59,834 nt of DNA from Deltaproteobacteria bacterium (GTDB taxonomy: Bacteria > Desulfobacterota > Syntrophia > Syntrophales > UBA2185), in the NCBI GenBank assembly GCA_026388545.1, contig JAPLJS010000104.1, forward strand, positions 1 to 59,834. Reading direction: 5' to 3'. A program made the position numbers and the translations under genes. The first letter of the stretch is position 1, and each line of letters starts with the position of its first letter. The notes beneath the pieces were generated by a model. The model worked only from the letters and a program-made list of their open reading frames with translations, had not been told where the DNA came from and ran no database searches. This document shows, piece by piece, positions 9,429 to 19,628 of the stretch.

Positions 9429-10034
9429 TTATTTGTTAAATATGATCTTAAATGTATTATCGTTTGTCTGTTCTGCCTTAAACTTTCTCCCATCAGGATA
9501 CGTCATAATACCTATACCGTCGAGTTTATCGTTTTTAAATTTACCATCTATTCTTTTCCCGTCATGAAAGAGCAAAACACCCTGTCCATTGCGGTAATCA
9601 TCTTGGAATTCACCAATATACTGTACACGATCAACATAAGTGTATGTTCCACTTCCATGACGCTTATCTTCTTTGAACTGTCCTTCATATTTTGAACCGT
9701 CTGTATAGGAATAGATTCCGGAACCATCACGTTTACCATCCTTGAATTCACCTTCATATTGTTCTCCGTTAGAGAGGATATAAATTCCATTTCCATTAAA
9801 ACTGCTTTCCTTAAATTGACCAATATACTTTGTACCATCGGGGTACATGTAAGTCCCTTCTCCATCACGTTTACCATCTTTATGTTGACCCTCAAAAACT
9901 GAACCATCAATATGCATATAGGTTCCTTGACCATTTTCACAATTCCCTTTTATACAGTCAGCATTTAGGGAAGCATGTGAAAATACGAATAAGCAGATTG
10001 GGAGAAAAAAGCAGTATTTCATTTCTTTAACCAA
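9429..10034 (-). CDS. Exported MORN-repeat protein
   Basis: A 201-residue protein with a cleavable-looking signal peptide (about residues 1-25, ending SHASLNADC; the Cys could be part of the mature N-terminus). At least six MORN repeats follow, of about 23 residues each with the pattern YxGxFKxGxRxGxGxYxYxDG, for example KYEGQFKEDKRHGSGTYTY. MORN repeats form extended beta-hairpin sheets used in protein or lipid contacts. In bacteria their role is mostly unknown. It lies 67 nt upstream of the small membrane protein gene and the protease pair, on the same strand. No catalytic domain is present. Confidence 0.87.
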   Translation of the reverse strand: MVKEMKYCFFLPICLFVFSHASLNADCIKGNCENGQGTYMHIDGSVFEGQHKDGKRDGEGTYMYPDGTKYIGQFKESSFNGNGIYILSNGEQYEGEFKDGKRDGSGIYSYTDGSKYEGQFKEDKRHGSGTYTYVDRVQYIGEFQDDYRNGQGVLLFHDGKRIDGKFKNDKLDGIGIMTYPDGRKFKAEQTNDNTFKIIFNK

Positions 10035-10093
10035 CCATCCATTGCACTCTATTTATAAATATCACGATTTCGGAAGTGAAACAATGCTAAATA

Positions 10094-11440
10094 TTAATGA
10101 TATTTTGACAGCATTTTTAACTCTTGATACATTTCTAACGTTAATTTTTCGCTCCTACAGGGAAGTAACGAATTATTGTGAAAAAGTGGTTCTCCTTCAA
10201 GGTCAAATTGTGATGCATTTACTGATGATTCCCATAACGCCGTATTCGGAATAGGAGAATATTCAGCAATAATTGGTTTCGCACCACATGATTGCACATA
10301 ATGAATGCTATCAAGAACTTCTGAAGCTTCTTGTCCAGGCATTCCACACAGTAAATAAATACCTATATCTTCGGACTTATACCCTGCTTCTTTCAGGTTA
10401 CTGACCGCAATTTTTAATTGCTCATTACAGACTTTTCCGCCCGTATTTATCTGTGTCGTTAGATTTGACGACTCAAAGCCGAAACGAATGGTTTTAAATC
10501 CCGCCATGTACATCAGACTACTCAGATTCTCCGTTATTTCAGAAAGATGGAGACCATTTGGACAGTGAAATTTACACGGCAACTCTCTTTTGATTATTTC
10601 TTCAAGCATGGGTATCGCCATTTGTTCAGGGTTTATTAATAGGGCATCATCATAGAAAGAAAAATGATTTACGCAGAAGTGTTTATTCCAAAAGCTGATC
10701 TCATCAACTACTTTTATAGGGTCTCTCTGTCTGAAATTATCATTTAATATATGAGAGGCGCAATATGTACACATACAAGGACAGCCCCTCGACGTTAGGA
10801 TAGGAACCTGATCTTTTAAAGGTAAGAGATCAAAAGCAGGGTAGGGCAATGAATCCAGATTTTGATGGTCAGGAACATAAATCGGATCAAGATTAAACAA
10901 TGCTTTTAATAAATAGAGAATATGTTTTTCACCTTCACCTGATACCGTGAAATCGGCTCCTGATTTTGATGCATGCTCAGGACATAGTGTGGCGTATATT
11001 CCCCCCAAAACAATTGGTATTCCAGGAAATGATTGTTTAGTAATATTGATAACATCAAATACCCCCGGGTACCAGTAACTCATCATAGATGTGACGAGAA
11101 TTATATCCGGCCTATCACATAAATTCAGTTCATCATAAAAAATATTAGGTGTTATGCCATATCGATGATATCGTCTCTCAATAGATCTTAGGGGATACGG
11201 TCTGGGGATAATTTCTTGGGGAAATTTACCGTGTCCGAAAGCATTCCTCTTAGGCAATTTGATATTTGTTTCTTTTTTTAACAGTGAATGAATTGGATTC
11301 AAGCAGTCTATAAAACGGACTTTATAATCATTTTTACGGAGTAAACTTGCAATATAAAGAAGTCCAAGTGGTTTTATCCAGAAATCATAAGCTGAAAAAT
11401 CATATATCCATGGATTTATAAGAAGAATATTTTTTTTCAT
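10094..11440 (-). CDS. B12-binding domain radical SAM protein
   Basis: A 448-residue protein of the cobalamin-binding radical SAM superfamily. The N-terminal third has the Rossmann-like B12-binding fold (LLINPWIYDF, PLGLLYIASLLRKNDYKV, PIVLGGIYATLCPEH, SGEGE). The radical SAM cluster motif CxxxCxxC is at Cys220, Cys224 and Cys227 in TSRGCPCMCTYC. Later segments (FSFYDDALLINPE, RFGFESSNLTTQ, IYLLCGMPGQE) are the usual barrel strands. Such proteins often methylate unactivated carbons or rearrange skeletons. No substrate-specific neighbour is present, so the reaction is unknown. Its promoter region is shared with the divergent dtd gene. Confidence 0.87.
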   Translation of the reverse strand: MKKNILLINPWIYDFSAYDFWIKPLGLLYIASLLRKNDYKVRFIDCLNPIHSLLKKETNIKLPKRNAFGHGKFPQEIIPRPYPLRSIERRYHRYGITPNIFYDELNLCDRPDIILVTSMMSYWYPGVFDVINITKQSFPGIPIVLGGIYATLCPEHASKSGADFTVSGEGEKHILYLLKALFNLDPIYVPDHQNLDSLPYPAFDLLPLKDQVPILTSRGCPCMCTYCASHILNDNFRQRDPIKVVDEISFWNKHFCVNHFSFYDDALLINPEQMAIPMLEEIIKRELPCKFHCPNGLHLSEITENLSSLMYMAGFKTIRFGFESSNLTTQINTGGKVCNEQLKIAVSNLKEAGYKSEDIGIYLLCGMPGQEASEVLDSIHYVQSCGAKPIIAEYSPIPNTALWESSVNASQFDLEGEPLFHNNSLLPCRSEKLTLEMYQELKMLSKYH

Positions 11441-11545
11441 ATAATAGAATATAGCATATTTATGAGTGATTTATCAAATATACAACTCTGAGACATGATA
11501 AAAAATATAATAAAATTCTCAACACAATATTTATTATAGAATATA

Positions 11546-11586
11546 ACATACTGTATTTTTTATTATATCTAAAAAATACAGTATGT
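11546..11586. repeat. Perfect 16-bp inverted repeat in a divergent intergenic region
   Basis: Arms at 11546-11561 and 11571-11586 (ACATACTGTATTTTTT and its exact complement) flank a 9-nt AT-only-like loop. It lies in the 307-bp gap between the radical SAM gene (leftward) and dtd (rightward). It cannot be the terminator of either neighbour. It could be a bidirectional hairpin, a regulator site, or the end of an unseen small transcript. The rest of this gap is AT-rich and holds no convincing gene. Confidence 0.7.
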
Positions 11587-11747
11587 AACGTTTCTTCATG
11601 CTTGTCAGGCGGAACATTACGAACACATAACTCATTAACTTTCCTAACAAAACAAATCAATGAATACCGAACAGCAGTAGCCGAGAAAAGACTTGAAGCA
11701 TTAATTGATTATTGCTAACATGCCGTCCAAACAAGCTAAGGATATGA

Positions 11748-12203
11748 ATGGATATGAGGTCTGTTGTTCAGAGGGTCGACAGGGCAACGGTCAGTGTTGA
11801 AGGCAAGATAATATCTACTATCGGAAAGGGAATCCTTGTTTTTCTCGGCATAGAAAAAGCTGATAGTATTAATGATGCGAACTATCTTTTCGAAAAAATT
11901 ATAAATTTACGAATATTTGAAGATGCTGATGGGAAGATGAACCTGTCTCTCCTTGACATAAAGGGAGAGATGCTCGTTGTCTCTCAATTTACCCTTCTCG
12001 GTGATTGTCGAAAGGGCCGAAGACCTTCATTTATATGCGCTGAAGAACTGGAAGAAGCAAAGAAACTTTATGAATATTTTATAAGCAAAACCAGCGAAAT
12101 AATTAATGATGTAGTTGCCGGTGAATTTCAGGCCATGATGAAAGTAGAATCGGTAAACGACGGCCCGGTAACCGTGCTGCTTGACAGCAAAAAAACATTT
12201 TAA
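11748..12203 (+). CDS. dtd: D-aminoacyl-tRNA deacylase
   Basis: DTD hydrolyses D-amino acids (and glycine) mischarged on tRNA, protecting translation. The protein is about 150 residues, normal for the family. The SQFTLLGD motif and the NDGPVTVLLD motif with the cross-subunit Gly-cisPro dyad are both present. ATG 11748 gives MDMRSVVQRV. Most homologues begin at the second Met (11754), but AAGGA at 11738-11742 is better spaced for 11748. It heads a rightward run with the DUF1285-like gene, guaB and dnaE. Confidence 0.95.
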   Translation: MDMRSVVQRVDRATVSVEGKIISTIGKGILVFLGIEKADSINDANYLFEKIINLRIFEDADGKMNLSLLDIKGEMLVVSQFTLLGDCRKGRRPSFICAEELEEAKKLYEYFISKTSEIINDVVAGEFQAMMKVESVNDGPVTVLLDSKKTF

Positions 12204-12215
12204 AAGATAATCAAA

Positions 12216-12698
12216 ATGGCGGCTATGGAGAGAGATATCCCTGCCTGTAATATAACAATAGACAAAGAAGGTACCTGGTATTACAGGGGCGAAGAAATTA
12301 TAAGAAAGGAAATCATTAATTATTTCTATCAAAATCTTAAAAAAGATGAGTTCGGAAGATATATTATTGAGTCGGAGGATGATTGTTGTTACCTTGACGT
12401 GGAGGACACCCCCTATGTTATAAAAGCGGTTTATAAAACCGTTACAGCATTGAACAATGAGGAATGTATTAATCTTCTCCTGTCTGATCAATGCCTTGAG
12501 AAACTGGATCCGAGCACTTTATGGGTCGGAAATGACGATGTGCTGTATTGTAGTGTGAAAAATCATGCGTTTAATGCTCGTTTTTCAAGAGCAAGTTATT
12601 ATCAAATCGCACATTTCATAGAACATGATACTGATAAAGACGAATTCTTCGTTTTACTGAATAAAACACCCTATTATGTAAGGGGTGTAAAGCTATAA
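12216..12698 (+). CDS. DUF1285-like protein
   Basis: A 160-residue protein without signal peptide or membrane segment. The pattern ITIDKEGTWYYRGEEIIR, then YIIESEDDCCYLDVEDTPYVI and a C-terminal FFVLLNKTPYYV resembles the small DUF1285 family as I know it. The assignment is by recall of that pattern and is moderate. The function of the family is unknown. It lies 12 nt after dtd and 30 nt before guaB on the same strand, so it is probably co-transcribed. Confidence 0.65.
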   Translation: MAAMERDIPACNITIDKEGTWYYRGEEIIRKEIINYFYQNLKKDEFGRYIIESEDDCCYLDVEDTPYVIKAVYKTVTALNNEECINLLLSDQCLEKLDPSTLWVGNDDVLYCSVKNHAFNARFSRASYYQIAHFIEHDTDKDEFFVLLNKTPYYVRGVKL

Positions 12699-12728
12699 AA
12701 AAAGTATAAAGCAAATGGAGGCGCAATT

Positions 12729-14189
12729 ATGCTGGATGATCATGTAAAAGATACATTGACCTTTGACGACCTTCTTCTTATCCCGTGCGAATCGAATATT
12801 CTTCCGAAGGATGCCGATTCTTCGACGCTTCTTACGAATAACATCACCCTGAATATTCCTATTGTCAGTGCGGCAATGGATACTGTTACAGAGTCTCGGA
12901 CGGCAATATGTCTTGCTCAGGAAGGTGGCATCGGGATCATTCATCGAAATATGGCTATTGAGAAGCAAGTGCTCGAGGTAGATAAAGTAAAAAAATCTGA
13001 AAGTGGCATGATCGTCGATCCTATCACAATAGAACCCGATCAGATGGTTTATAAAGCACTTGAACTGATGCATCGATACAGTATATCAGGCGTTCCTGTT
13101 GTTAAAAACCGCAGACTTGTAGGAATTTTGACAAATCGCGACCTCAGGTTTGAAACGAATCTCGACCAACCGGTGTCGAATGTTATGACAAAAGACAAGC
13201 TCGTTACTGTTTCAGCAAATATTACTCTGGAAGAGTCCAAAAAACTTCTGCATGAGTACAGAATTGAAAAGTTGCTGGTAGTTGACGATCAGTATAATTT
13301 GAAAGGTATGATAACAATAAAAGACATAGAAAAAATCAAAAGATATCCAAATGCCTGCAAAGATTCACTCGGGAGACTAAGGGTTGGCGGTGCTGTTGGT
13401 ATTATCGACAGGGAGGCGAGAGTTGACGCTTTATTAACTGCAGGTGTCGACGTGATTGCAATAGACACCTCTCACGGACATTCGAAAGGTGTTTTAGATG
13501 CCATCAGGGACACAAAAGCAAATTTCCCGAAATGCGAACTCATTGCAGGTAATATTGCAACGTCAGAAGGTGCAGAAGCACTTATTAATGCGGGTGTGGA
13601 TGCAATCAAGGTAGGAGTGGGTCCTGGATCAATATGCACAACAAGGATCATCGCCGGTGTTGGCGTGCCGCAAATGAGTGCCATTAGAGATGCTTCAAAG
13701 GTTGCAGCAAAATATAACGTACCGATTATTGCCGATGGAGGTATTAAATATTCAGGTGATGTTGTTAAGGCCCTTGCAGCAGGCGCCCATTCTGTTATGA
13801 TTGGAAGCCTTTTTGCGGGAACGGAAGAGAGCCCGGGTGAAACAATTCTCTTTCAGGGGAGAAGTTACAAGGTATACAGGGGAATGGGTTCGCTTGAAGC
13901 CATGAAAATGGGAAGTATGGACCGGTATTATCTCGATGATATTGAGAGCAGCCTTAAAATGGTTCCGGAAGGTATAGAGGGGAGGGTACCGTTCAGAGGC
14001 TCACTCTCTGCCAGTATAAACCAACTCGTCGGCGGTCTTAAAGTCGGCATGGGATATGTTGGCTGCAGAACAACAAAAGAATTGAGAGAGAAAACGAGAT
14101 TTATTCGTATTACGTCAGCTGGACTTCGGGAAAGCCATGTCCACGATGTTATTATCACTAAAGAATCGCCCAACTATTGGCTGGATTAG
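12729..14189 (+). CDS. guaB: IMP dehydrogenase
   Basis: IMPDH oxidises IMP to XMP with NAD+, the committed step of GMP synthesis. The 486-residue length is typical. The catalytic loop GPGSICTTR has the nucleophilic Cys near residue 303. [20 protein letters not shown] binds the IMP phosphate, and GRGYxGMGS-type residues appear as [10 protein letters not shown]. Two CBS domains (about residues 95-205, with [21 protein letters not shown] and the EKLLVVDD segment) regulate the enzyme. GGAGG lies just before ATG 12729. It is followed 4 nt later by dnaE. Confidence 0.97.
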   Translation: MLDDHVKDTLTFDDLLLIPCESNILPKDADSSTLLTNNITLNIPIVSAAMDTVTESRTAICLAQEGGIGIIHRNMAIEKQVLEVDKVKKSESGMIVDPITIEPDQMVYKALELMHRYSISGVPVVKNRRLVGILTNRDLRFETNLDQPVSNVMTKDKLVTVSANITLEESKKLLHEYRIEKLLVVDDQYNLKGMITIKDIEKIKRYPNACKDSLGRLRVGGAVGIIDREARVDALLTAGVDVIAIDTSHGHSKGVLDAIRDTKANFPKCELIAGNIATSEGAEALINAGVDAIKVGVGPGSICTTRIIAGVGVPQMSAIRDASKVAAKYNVPIIADGGIKYSGDVVKALAAGAHSVMIGSLFAGTEESPGETILFQGRSYKVYRGMGSLEAMKMGSMDRYYLDDIESSLKMVPEGIEGRVPFRGSLSASINQLVGGLKVGMGYVGCRTTKELREKTRFIRITSAGLRESHVHDVIITKESPNYWLD

Positions 14190-14193
14190 ATAA

Positions 14194-17100
14194 ATGAATA
14201 ACGCCGATTTTGTTCACCTTCATGTTCATACACAATATAGCCTTCTCGACGGAACAATTCGTCTTGATAATCTATTTAAAAAAGCAAAAGAGTACAAAAT
14301 GCCGGCGGTAGCAATGACCGACCACGGAAATATTTTTGGTGCTGTTGACTTTTATCAACATGCCCAGAAGTACGGCATTAAGCCAATTATCGGATGTGAA
14401 CTCTATGTTGCCCCCAAAAGCCGCTTCGATAAGAATTCTCATGCTACCGGAGAAAATTCTCACCACCTGCTCGTACTTGTGAAGGATATGCATGGTTATA
14501 AAAATCTCATGAAGCTTGTATCCAGTGCTTATCTTGAAGGATTTTACTATCGACCGCGCGTAGACAAGGAACTCCTGGTACAACATAACGAAGGACTTAT
14601 CGGGATGAGTGCATGCCTTCATGGAGAAATATCATACCTTCTGCTTAAAGGAAATAAAGAAGCTGCCAGGAGGGTTGCCGAAGAATATAGAGACATATTC
14701 GGCAACGGTAATTTCTATCTGGAAATCATGGAAAACGGTCTACCGGAACAAAAAATGGTAAATATCGGTCTCATACAAATTGGTCGTGAACTTTCAATAC
14801 CTCTTGTGGCAACTAATGACTGCCACTACATCAATCGAGAAGATGCAGAGGCACACGAAGTCCTGTTATGTATCCAGACCGGGAAGACCATTGAAGATAC
14901 CGATCGGATGAAATTCAAGACAGATCAATTTTATTTCCGGTCACCCGAAAACATGAAGCATCTTTTTAAGGATATTCAGGAATCTATTGATAATACGATA
15001 GTTATTGCTGATAAATGTAACTTTACATTTGATTTCGGCAATATTTCATTGCCCAATTATGAGATCGATACGGGTGAAACACTTGATGAATATTTGATGA
15101 ATTCGGCCCAAAAAGGTTTGGAAAGCTTGAAGCCTATCATTATGAGAGGTTATTCAGATATAGAACCCTGGGCAAAATATGAAAAGCGCCTCGAAGAAGA
15201 ATTGAAAATGATCAAGTCAATGGGATTTGCAGGATATTTTCTTATTGTCTCAGATTTTGTGAATTACGCAAAACAAAAAAATATTCCTGTGGGACCCGGA
15301 AGAGGTTCTGCTGCCGGCAGTCTCGTTGCGTATGCTACCGGCATTACCAATATCGATCCAATACGATACGGACTGTTTTTTGAAAGATTCTTAAATCCAG
15401 ACCGGATAAGCATGCCTGATATAGATATAGATTTTTGTCAGGACGGACGAGACGAGATTATCAGATACGTTACGGATAAATACGGGAGCGATAGAGTCGC
15501 CCAGATCATTACATTTGGTAAAATGCAGGCAAAAGCAGTTATAAGAGATGTAGGAAGGGCATTGAACATACCTTATAGCGATGTTGATAGGATCGCTAAG
15601 TTGGTTCCCAATATACTTAATATATCTCTTGATATGGCAATCCAAAGTGAACCACGCCTTCAGGAAGAAGAGAAAAAAAACGAAAAGATAAAAAAGCTCC
15701 TTGCATTGTCACGGTCACTTGAAGGCTTAAATCGTCATTCCTCAACACACGCGGCGGGGGTCGTCATATCCGATGTACCACTCGTGGAGCGTGTACCTCT
15801 CTGTAAAAGCCCCAAGGATGAAATTGTCACGCAGTATTCAATGAATGATCTTCAGGCGGTGGGATTGACCAAATTTGATTTTCTAGGTTTAAAAACCCTT
15901 ACCGTCATCAAAAATACAATACAGTTCATAAAAGAGGGCAGGGGAGAAGTAATTGACATCGAGACAATCCCTCTAGATAATCAAAAAGCATTTCAATTGC
16001 TGATGAAGGGAACTACCGACGGTATATTTCAGTTGGAAAGTGCCGGTATGAAAGATATCCTTTTAAATATGAAACCTGATTGCATTGAGGATATCATTGC
16101 ATTGATAGCCCTCTACAGACCCGGGCCTATGAATATGGTTCCTGAATTTATTTCTCGTAAACAGGGTAAGACAAAGATAGTTTATGAAATTCCTGAGTTA
16201 AAAGAAATACTAAAGGAGACGTATGGCGTTATTGTATACCAGGAACAAGTTATGCAAATAGCCGGCGCGATTGGCAACTATACTATGGCTGAAGCGGATA
16301 TTCTGAGAAAGGTCATGAGCAAGAAGAAAACATCCGAGATGGAGAAGGAGAAACCTAAATTTCTTGAAGGCGCCAAGCAGACAAAGATACCTGAAAAAAA
16401 AGCAAAAAAAATCTGGGAGCAGATGGAAACATTTGCGGAATATGGATTTAACAAGTCACATAGTACCGCTTACGCAATGATATCATACCAAACTGCCTTC
16501 CTGAAAGCAAACTTCCCGGTTGAATTTATGGCAGCGCTACTGACAAGTGAAAAGGACAACCGTGACAAAATCATAAAATACATAAACAGTTGCAAAGATA
16601 TGGGCATTAATGTTCTCCCTCCCGATATCAATGAGTCTCATAGGGATTTTAGTGTATCAGGTGAACATATTCGGTTCGGTCTCGCCGCCGTCAAGAACGT
16701 GGGTGTCGGCGCTATCGACTCAATTATCTCTGTCAGGCAAAACGAAGGCAGATTTACAACTTTTGCTGATTTTTGCAACCGTGTCGATCTAAAGAAAATT
16801 AATAAGAGGATGATTGAAAGTCTTATTAAATGCGGATCCTTCGATTCACTTGATTATAATAGAAGACAATTAATAGAATATCACGAAGGAATTGTTGATG
16901 CGGCTCAGCGGCGTCATAAAGATAGATCCAGCGGTCAGGCCAGCTTCTTTGATCACTTAGAAAGTGAACAGAATTCAGATTTCGATCCTGTTAAAGATTG
17001 TTTGATTCCTGATATCCCTGAATGGGATCATCGTGAATTACTTGCACATGAGAAGGAAACACTCGGATTTTATATAACTGGACATCCACTCCTTAAATTC

Positions 17101-17679
17101 ACCGATAAACTCTCACTAATTGCTAATGTCGATTCGTCAAGCATCAATGATAAGTTGGACCGTGATATAGTGATTTTTGGTGGTGTCATCAGCAATATTC
17201 GTGAGGTAACAACGAAAAAAAAGGATGTTATGGCGTATATAACTATTGAGGATCTGAAAGGTTCCGTCACAGTTATATTTTTCGCCGATATATATAAAAA
17301 GGCATTTGGTCTTCTCCATAGTGAAGAGCCCGTTTTGATAAAAGGAACTATAGATGCCGGGGATGAGGGTGTTAAAGTCATAGCATCTGAACTTAGCGCT
17401 CTTGCCGGTTCACGAGAGCAACCTTATGATGCAGTGCATTTTATGATTGATGTAACAAAATCATCATCAGAAGACATCGAATCTCTAAATAAATTACTTA
17501 TAAATCACAAGGGTAAGTGCGATGGGTTCATCCATATTCTAAACGGCAAAAGCGAAGTTATTGTTTACCTGGGAAAGGATAGCCGTCTTGAATTGACTGA
17601 CAAACTAAAAGAAGAAGCAGATCTTCTTTTGAGTGCAGCCGCAACTCGTTTTAGTTATAATAATAAGTCTGATAATTAG
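14194..17679 (+). CDS. dnaE: DNA polymerase III alpha subunit
   Basis: The replicative polymerase subunit, 1161 residues, the normal size for DnaE1. The PHP domain begins at once with HLHVHTQYSLLDG. The palm carries GPGRGSAAGSLVAY and the catalytic acids in PDIDIDF. Further signatures are THAAGVVISD, LALYRPGP-like ALYRPGPMNMVPEFI, and the EYGFNKSHSTAYA helix. A helix-hairpin-helix region and an OB fold (VIFGGVISNIREV onward) make up the C-terminal third. It lies 4 nt after guaB. Its 3' end overlaps only an unlikely upstream extension of the next gene. Confidence 0.97.
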   Translation: MNNADFVHLHVHTQYSLLDGTIRLDNLFKKAKEYKMPAVAMTDHGNIFGAVDFYQHAQKYGIKPIIGCELYVAPKSRFDKNSHATGENSHHLLVLVKDMHGYKNLMKLVSSAYLEGFYYRPRVDKELLVQHNEGLIGMSACLHGEISYLLLKGNKEAARRVAEEYRDIFGNGNFYLEIMENGLPEQKMVNIGLIQIGRELSIPLVATNDCHYINREDAEAHEVLLCIQTGKTIEDTDRMKFKTDQFYFRSPENMKHLFKDIQESIDNTIVIADKCNFTFDFGNISLPNYEIDTGETLDEYLMNSAQKGLESLKPIIMRGYSDIEPWAKYEKRLEEELKMIKSMGFAGYFLIVSDFVNYAKQKNIPVGPGRGSAAGSLVAYATGITNIDPIRYGLFFERFLNPDRISMPDIDIDFCQDGRDEIIRYVTDKYGSDRVAQIITFGKMQAKAVIRDVGRALNIPYSDVDRIAKLVPNILNISLDMAIQSEPRLQEEEKKNEKIKKLLALSRSLEGLNRHSSTHAAGVVISDVPLVERVPLCKSPKDEIVTQYSMNDLQAVGLTKFDFLGLKTLTVIKNTIQFIKEGRGEVIDIETIPLDNQKAFQLLMKGTTDGIFQLESAGMKDILLNMKPDCIEDIIALIALYRPGPMNMVPEFISRKQGKTKIVYEIPELKEILKETYGVIVYQEQVMQIAGAIGNYTMAEADILRKVMSKKKTSEMEKEKPKFLEGAKQTKIPEKKAKKIWEQMETFAEYGFNKSHSTAYAMISYQTAFLKANFPVEFMAALLTSEKDNRDKIIKYINSCKDMGINVLPPDINESHRDFSVSGEHIRFGLAAVKNVGVGAIDSIISVRQNEGRFTTFADFCNRVDLKKINKRMIESLIKCGSFDSLDYNRRQLIEYHEGIVDAAQRRHKDRSSGQASFFDHLESEQNSDFDPVKDCLIPDIPEWDHRELLAHEKETLGFYITGHPLLKFTDKLSLIANVDSSSINDKLDRDIVIFGGVISNIREVTTKKKDVMAYITIEDLKGSVTVIFFADIYKKAFGLLHSEEPVLIKGTIDAGDEGVKVIASELSALAGSREQPYDAVHFMIDVTKSSSEDIESLNKLLINHKGKCDGFIHILNGKSEVIVYLGKDSRLELTDKLKEEADLLLSAAATRFSYNNKSDN

Positions 17680-17722
17680 AAGATTTATAACGATACTATT
17701 ATGTAGTAGTTTAAGTATAAGA

Positions 17723-18442
17723 ATGACATATCAGGAGAGGACCTACAGGAACAAAGTATCGAATAAGCTTCTTGTATCATTCAACGTAAGTGTCGGTGAA
17801 ACCGATCTTTTTATATGCTCCGACACAGATCTTTCTGAAATCGCTTTTCAATCCGTTTATAAATATCGTGGATTTATCGAATCCTACATCAAATATCATC
17901 CCTCTTTCCTGACTTCCTTAAAGCCCCTCGATGATGACTGGCTGGCCCCTGCTATTGTAAGAGACATGCTCAAAACATCTTTTATAGCGGATGTAGGCCC
18001 GATGGCTTCTGTTGCCGGGGCAATTGCGGAATATGTTGGTAATGATCTCCTTAAGCAAGCTCACAATGTCATAGTTGAAAATGGCGGAGATATTTATTTG
18101 AAAACGGAAAGTGAGGTAAGGGTTGGTGTCTTTGCAGGTGAATCACCTCTGAACTACAGTGTAAATATTCTTTTAAAGCCTGAACATATGCCAATCGGTG
18201 TATGCACTTCTTCCGGAACGGTAGGACACTCTCTGAGCTTTGGGAGAGCAGATGCAGTATGTGTTGTTTCAAAATCTTCCGCTATGGCTGATGCCGCTGC
18301 AACTGCTATCGGAAACCTCGTGAAGAGTAAACGAAATATCAGGTCGGCCCTCGAAAAGGGGTTAAATTTAAACGGAGTTTTAGGTATCCTGATAATTGTT
18401 GGAGATCATTTTGGTGCTATTGGAGATATTGAGTTGGTTTAA
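17723..18442 (+). CDS. UPF0280 family protein (ApbE-like fold)
   Basis: A 239-residue protein from the Met at 17723 (MTYQERTYRNKV). The same frame is open back to 17633 inside dnaE, but that extension is hydrophobic nonsense relative to the family. Recognisable UPF0280 segments are FIADVGPMASVAGAIAEYVG, VENGGDIYLK, GVCTSSGTVGHSLSFGRADAV and SAMADAAATAIGN. These resemble the flavin transferase ApbE (ENGGD, TSG, H, DA-D), but no flavin transfer activity is established for the family. It ends the rightward run that starts with dtd and meets dnaJ tail to tail. Confidence 0.85.
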   Translation: MTYQERTYRNKVSNKLLVSFNVSVGETDLFICSDTDLSEIAFQSVYKYRGFIESYIKYHPSFLTSLKPLDDDWLAPAIVRDMLKTSFIADVGPMASVAGAIAEYVGNDLLKQAHNVIVENGGDIYLKTESEVRVGVFAGESPLNYSVNILLKPEHMPIGVCTSSGTVGHSLSFGRADAVCVVSKSSAMADAAATAIGNLVKSKRNIRSALEKGLNLNGVLGILIIVGDHFGAIGDIELV

Positions 18443-18569
18443 TTTTTAAGAGGAGTGTATTAAGCGATTAAGAATTGATTATTGTGAAGAGCATTAGCAA
18501 CAAGAAAGTTTTTTTGCTAGTTTACATAACATATCTTATGAGACACATCATCACGAACAAAACATGTTG

Positions 18570-19511
18570 CTATAAACCTTCTTCAGCCAATTTCCTGACC
18601 AGTTGAAGTTGCTTGTCATTTAATCTTTTAGGAACTTCTATAGTGATTTTTACAAACTGATCTCCCTTGTCTGTGCCCTTCAATCCAGGAACTCCAAAGC
18701 CCTTCATTCTAATTTTGGTGTTGTTCTGAGTGCCCGGGCTAATTTTGATTCTTTTCGTTGCTCCGTCAAGGGTGGGTATATCAATGCTTGTTCCCAGAAT
18801 TGCTTGTGTAAAGCTGATTGCCTTTTCGATGTAGAGATCATGGCCGTCCCTGGCGAAAATAGGATGGGGAAGAATATTGATAAATAAGTATAAATCTCCG
18901 GGAGGGCCTCCGTCAACGCCGGGCGTACCCTTGCCGGCCAATCTCAGTTTCTTTCCTGAATTGATGCCGGGCGGGATCTTAAAACTGATTTCCTCAATGC
19001 TGTCTTCTTTTTGAAGGGATAATTTCTTTTCGGCGCCCAAGACGGATTCTTCTAACGTAATTGACAGATTATATTCAAAATCCTGACCCTTTTGCGGCAT
19101 GCGAGAGAATCTTTGCCGCTCTCCCTCGAAAATGTCAGAAAATGAGTCGTTCTGTGTAAAGGCCCCCCCTCCCCTGCTTGTCCTGAATGTTTTTGCACCT
19201 CTTCCACCTAAGTCGCCAAAGCCGAAACCTCTTAATATATCGTTGAGATCGAACCCTCTGAATATATCCTCCTGGGTATATCTCTGCCTGAACTGATCTG
19301 CGGATCCATACATGTCGTAATCTTTGCGTTTTTGTGTATCGCTAAGAACGGCGTACGCTTCGCTGATCTTTTTAAATTTTTCCTCTGCGGCTTTATTGTT
19401 AGGATTTTTATCCGGATGCCACTTCAATGCCAGCTTTCTATAGGCTTTTTTCATCTCTTCGGCGCTCGCTGTTTTTTCAATCCCTAATATTTTATAATAA
19501 TCTTCTGCCAT
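18570..19511 (-). CDS. DnaJ-type co-chaperone (CbpA-like)
   Basis: A 313-residue Hsp40 lacking the Cys-rich zinc finger. The J domain occupies residues 1-70 with the essential HPD at 32-34. A Gly/Phe-rich linker ([20 protein letters not shown]) follows. The two C-terminal beta-barrel substrate-binding domains then run from about residue 130 ([57 protein letters not shown]). This architecture is CbpA/type II. It stimulates DnaK ATPase and delivers substrates. It lies downstream of a TPR protein gene on the same strand, with a 117-nt spacer. Confidence 0.92.
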   Translation of the reverse strand: MAEDYYKILGIEKTASAEEMKKAYRKLALKWHPDKNPNNKAAEEKFKKISEAYAVLSDTQKRKDYDMYGSADQFRQRYTQEDIFRGFDLNDILRGFGFGDLGGRGAKTFRTSRGGGAFTQNDSFSDIFEGERQRFSRMPQKGQDFEYNLSITLEESVLGAEKKLSLQKEDSIEEISFKIPPGINSGKKLRLAGKGTPGVDGGPPGDLYLFINILPHPIFARDGHDLYIEKAISFTQAILGTSIDIPTLDGATKRIKISPGTQNNTKIRMKGFGVPGLKGTDKGDQFVKITIEVPKRLNDKQLQLVRKLAEEGL

Positions 19512-19628
19512 AACGATGAATTACCCACTCATTTTTATTTATCAAGCATTGAGCGAAACAACTACTGAAATAATTCCATATTAATACAGTCATTTACACA
19601 CTTAAGCAAGCTGAAATAACTTTTTTTA

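Noticed and set aside
11460-11660. A 66-codon leftward frame in the radical SAM-dtd gap
   Set aside because: It spans the inverted repeat, has no ribosome-binding site and no recognisable domain.
17633-17722. Upstream extension of the UPF0280 protein into dnaE
   Set aside because: Hydrophobic run without family similarity; MTYQERTYRNKV at 17723 fits the family start.
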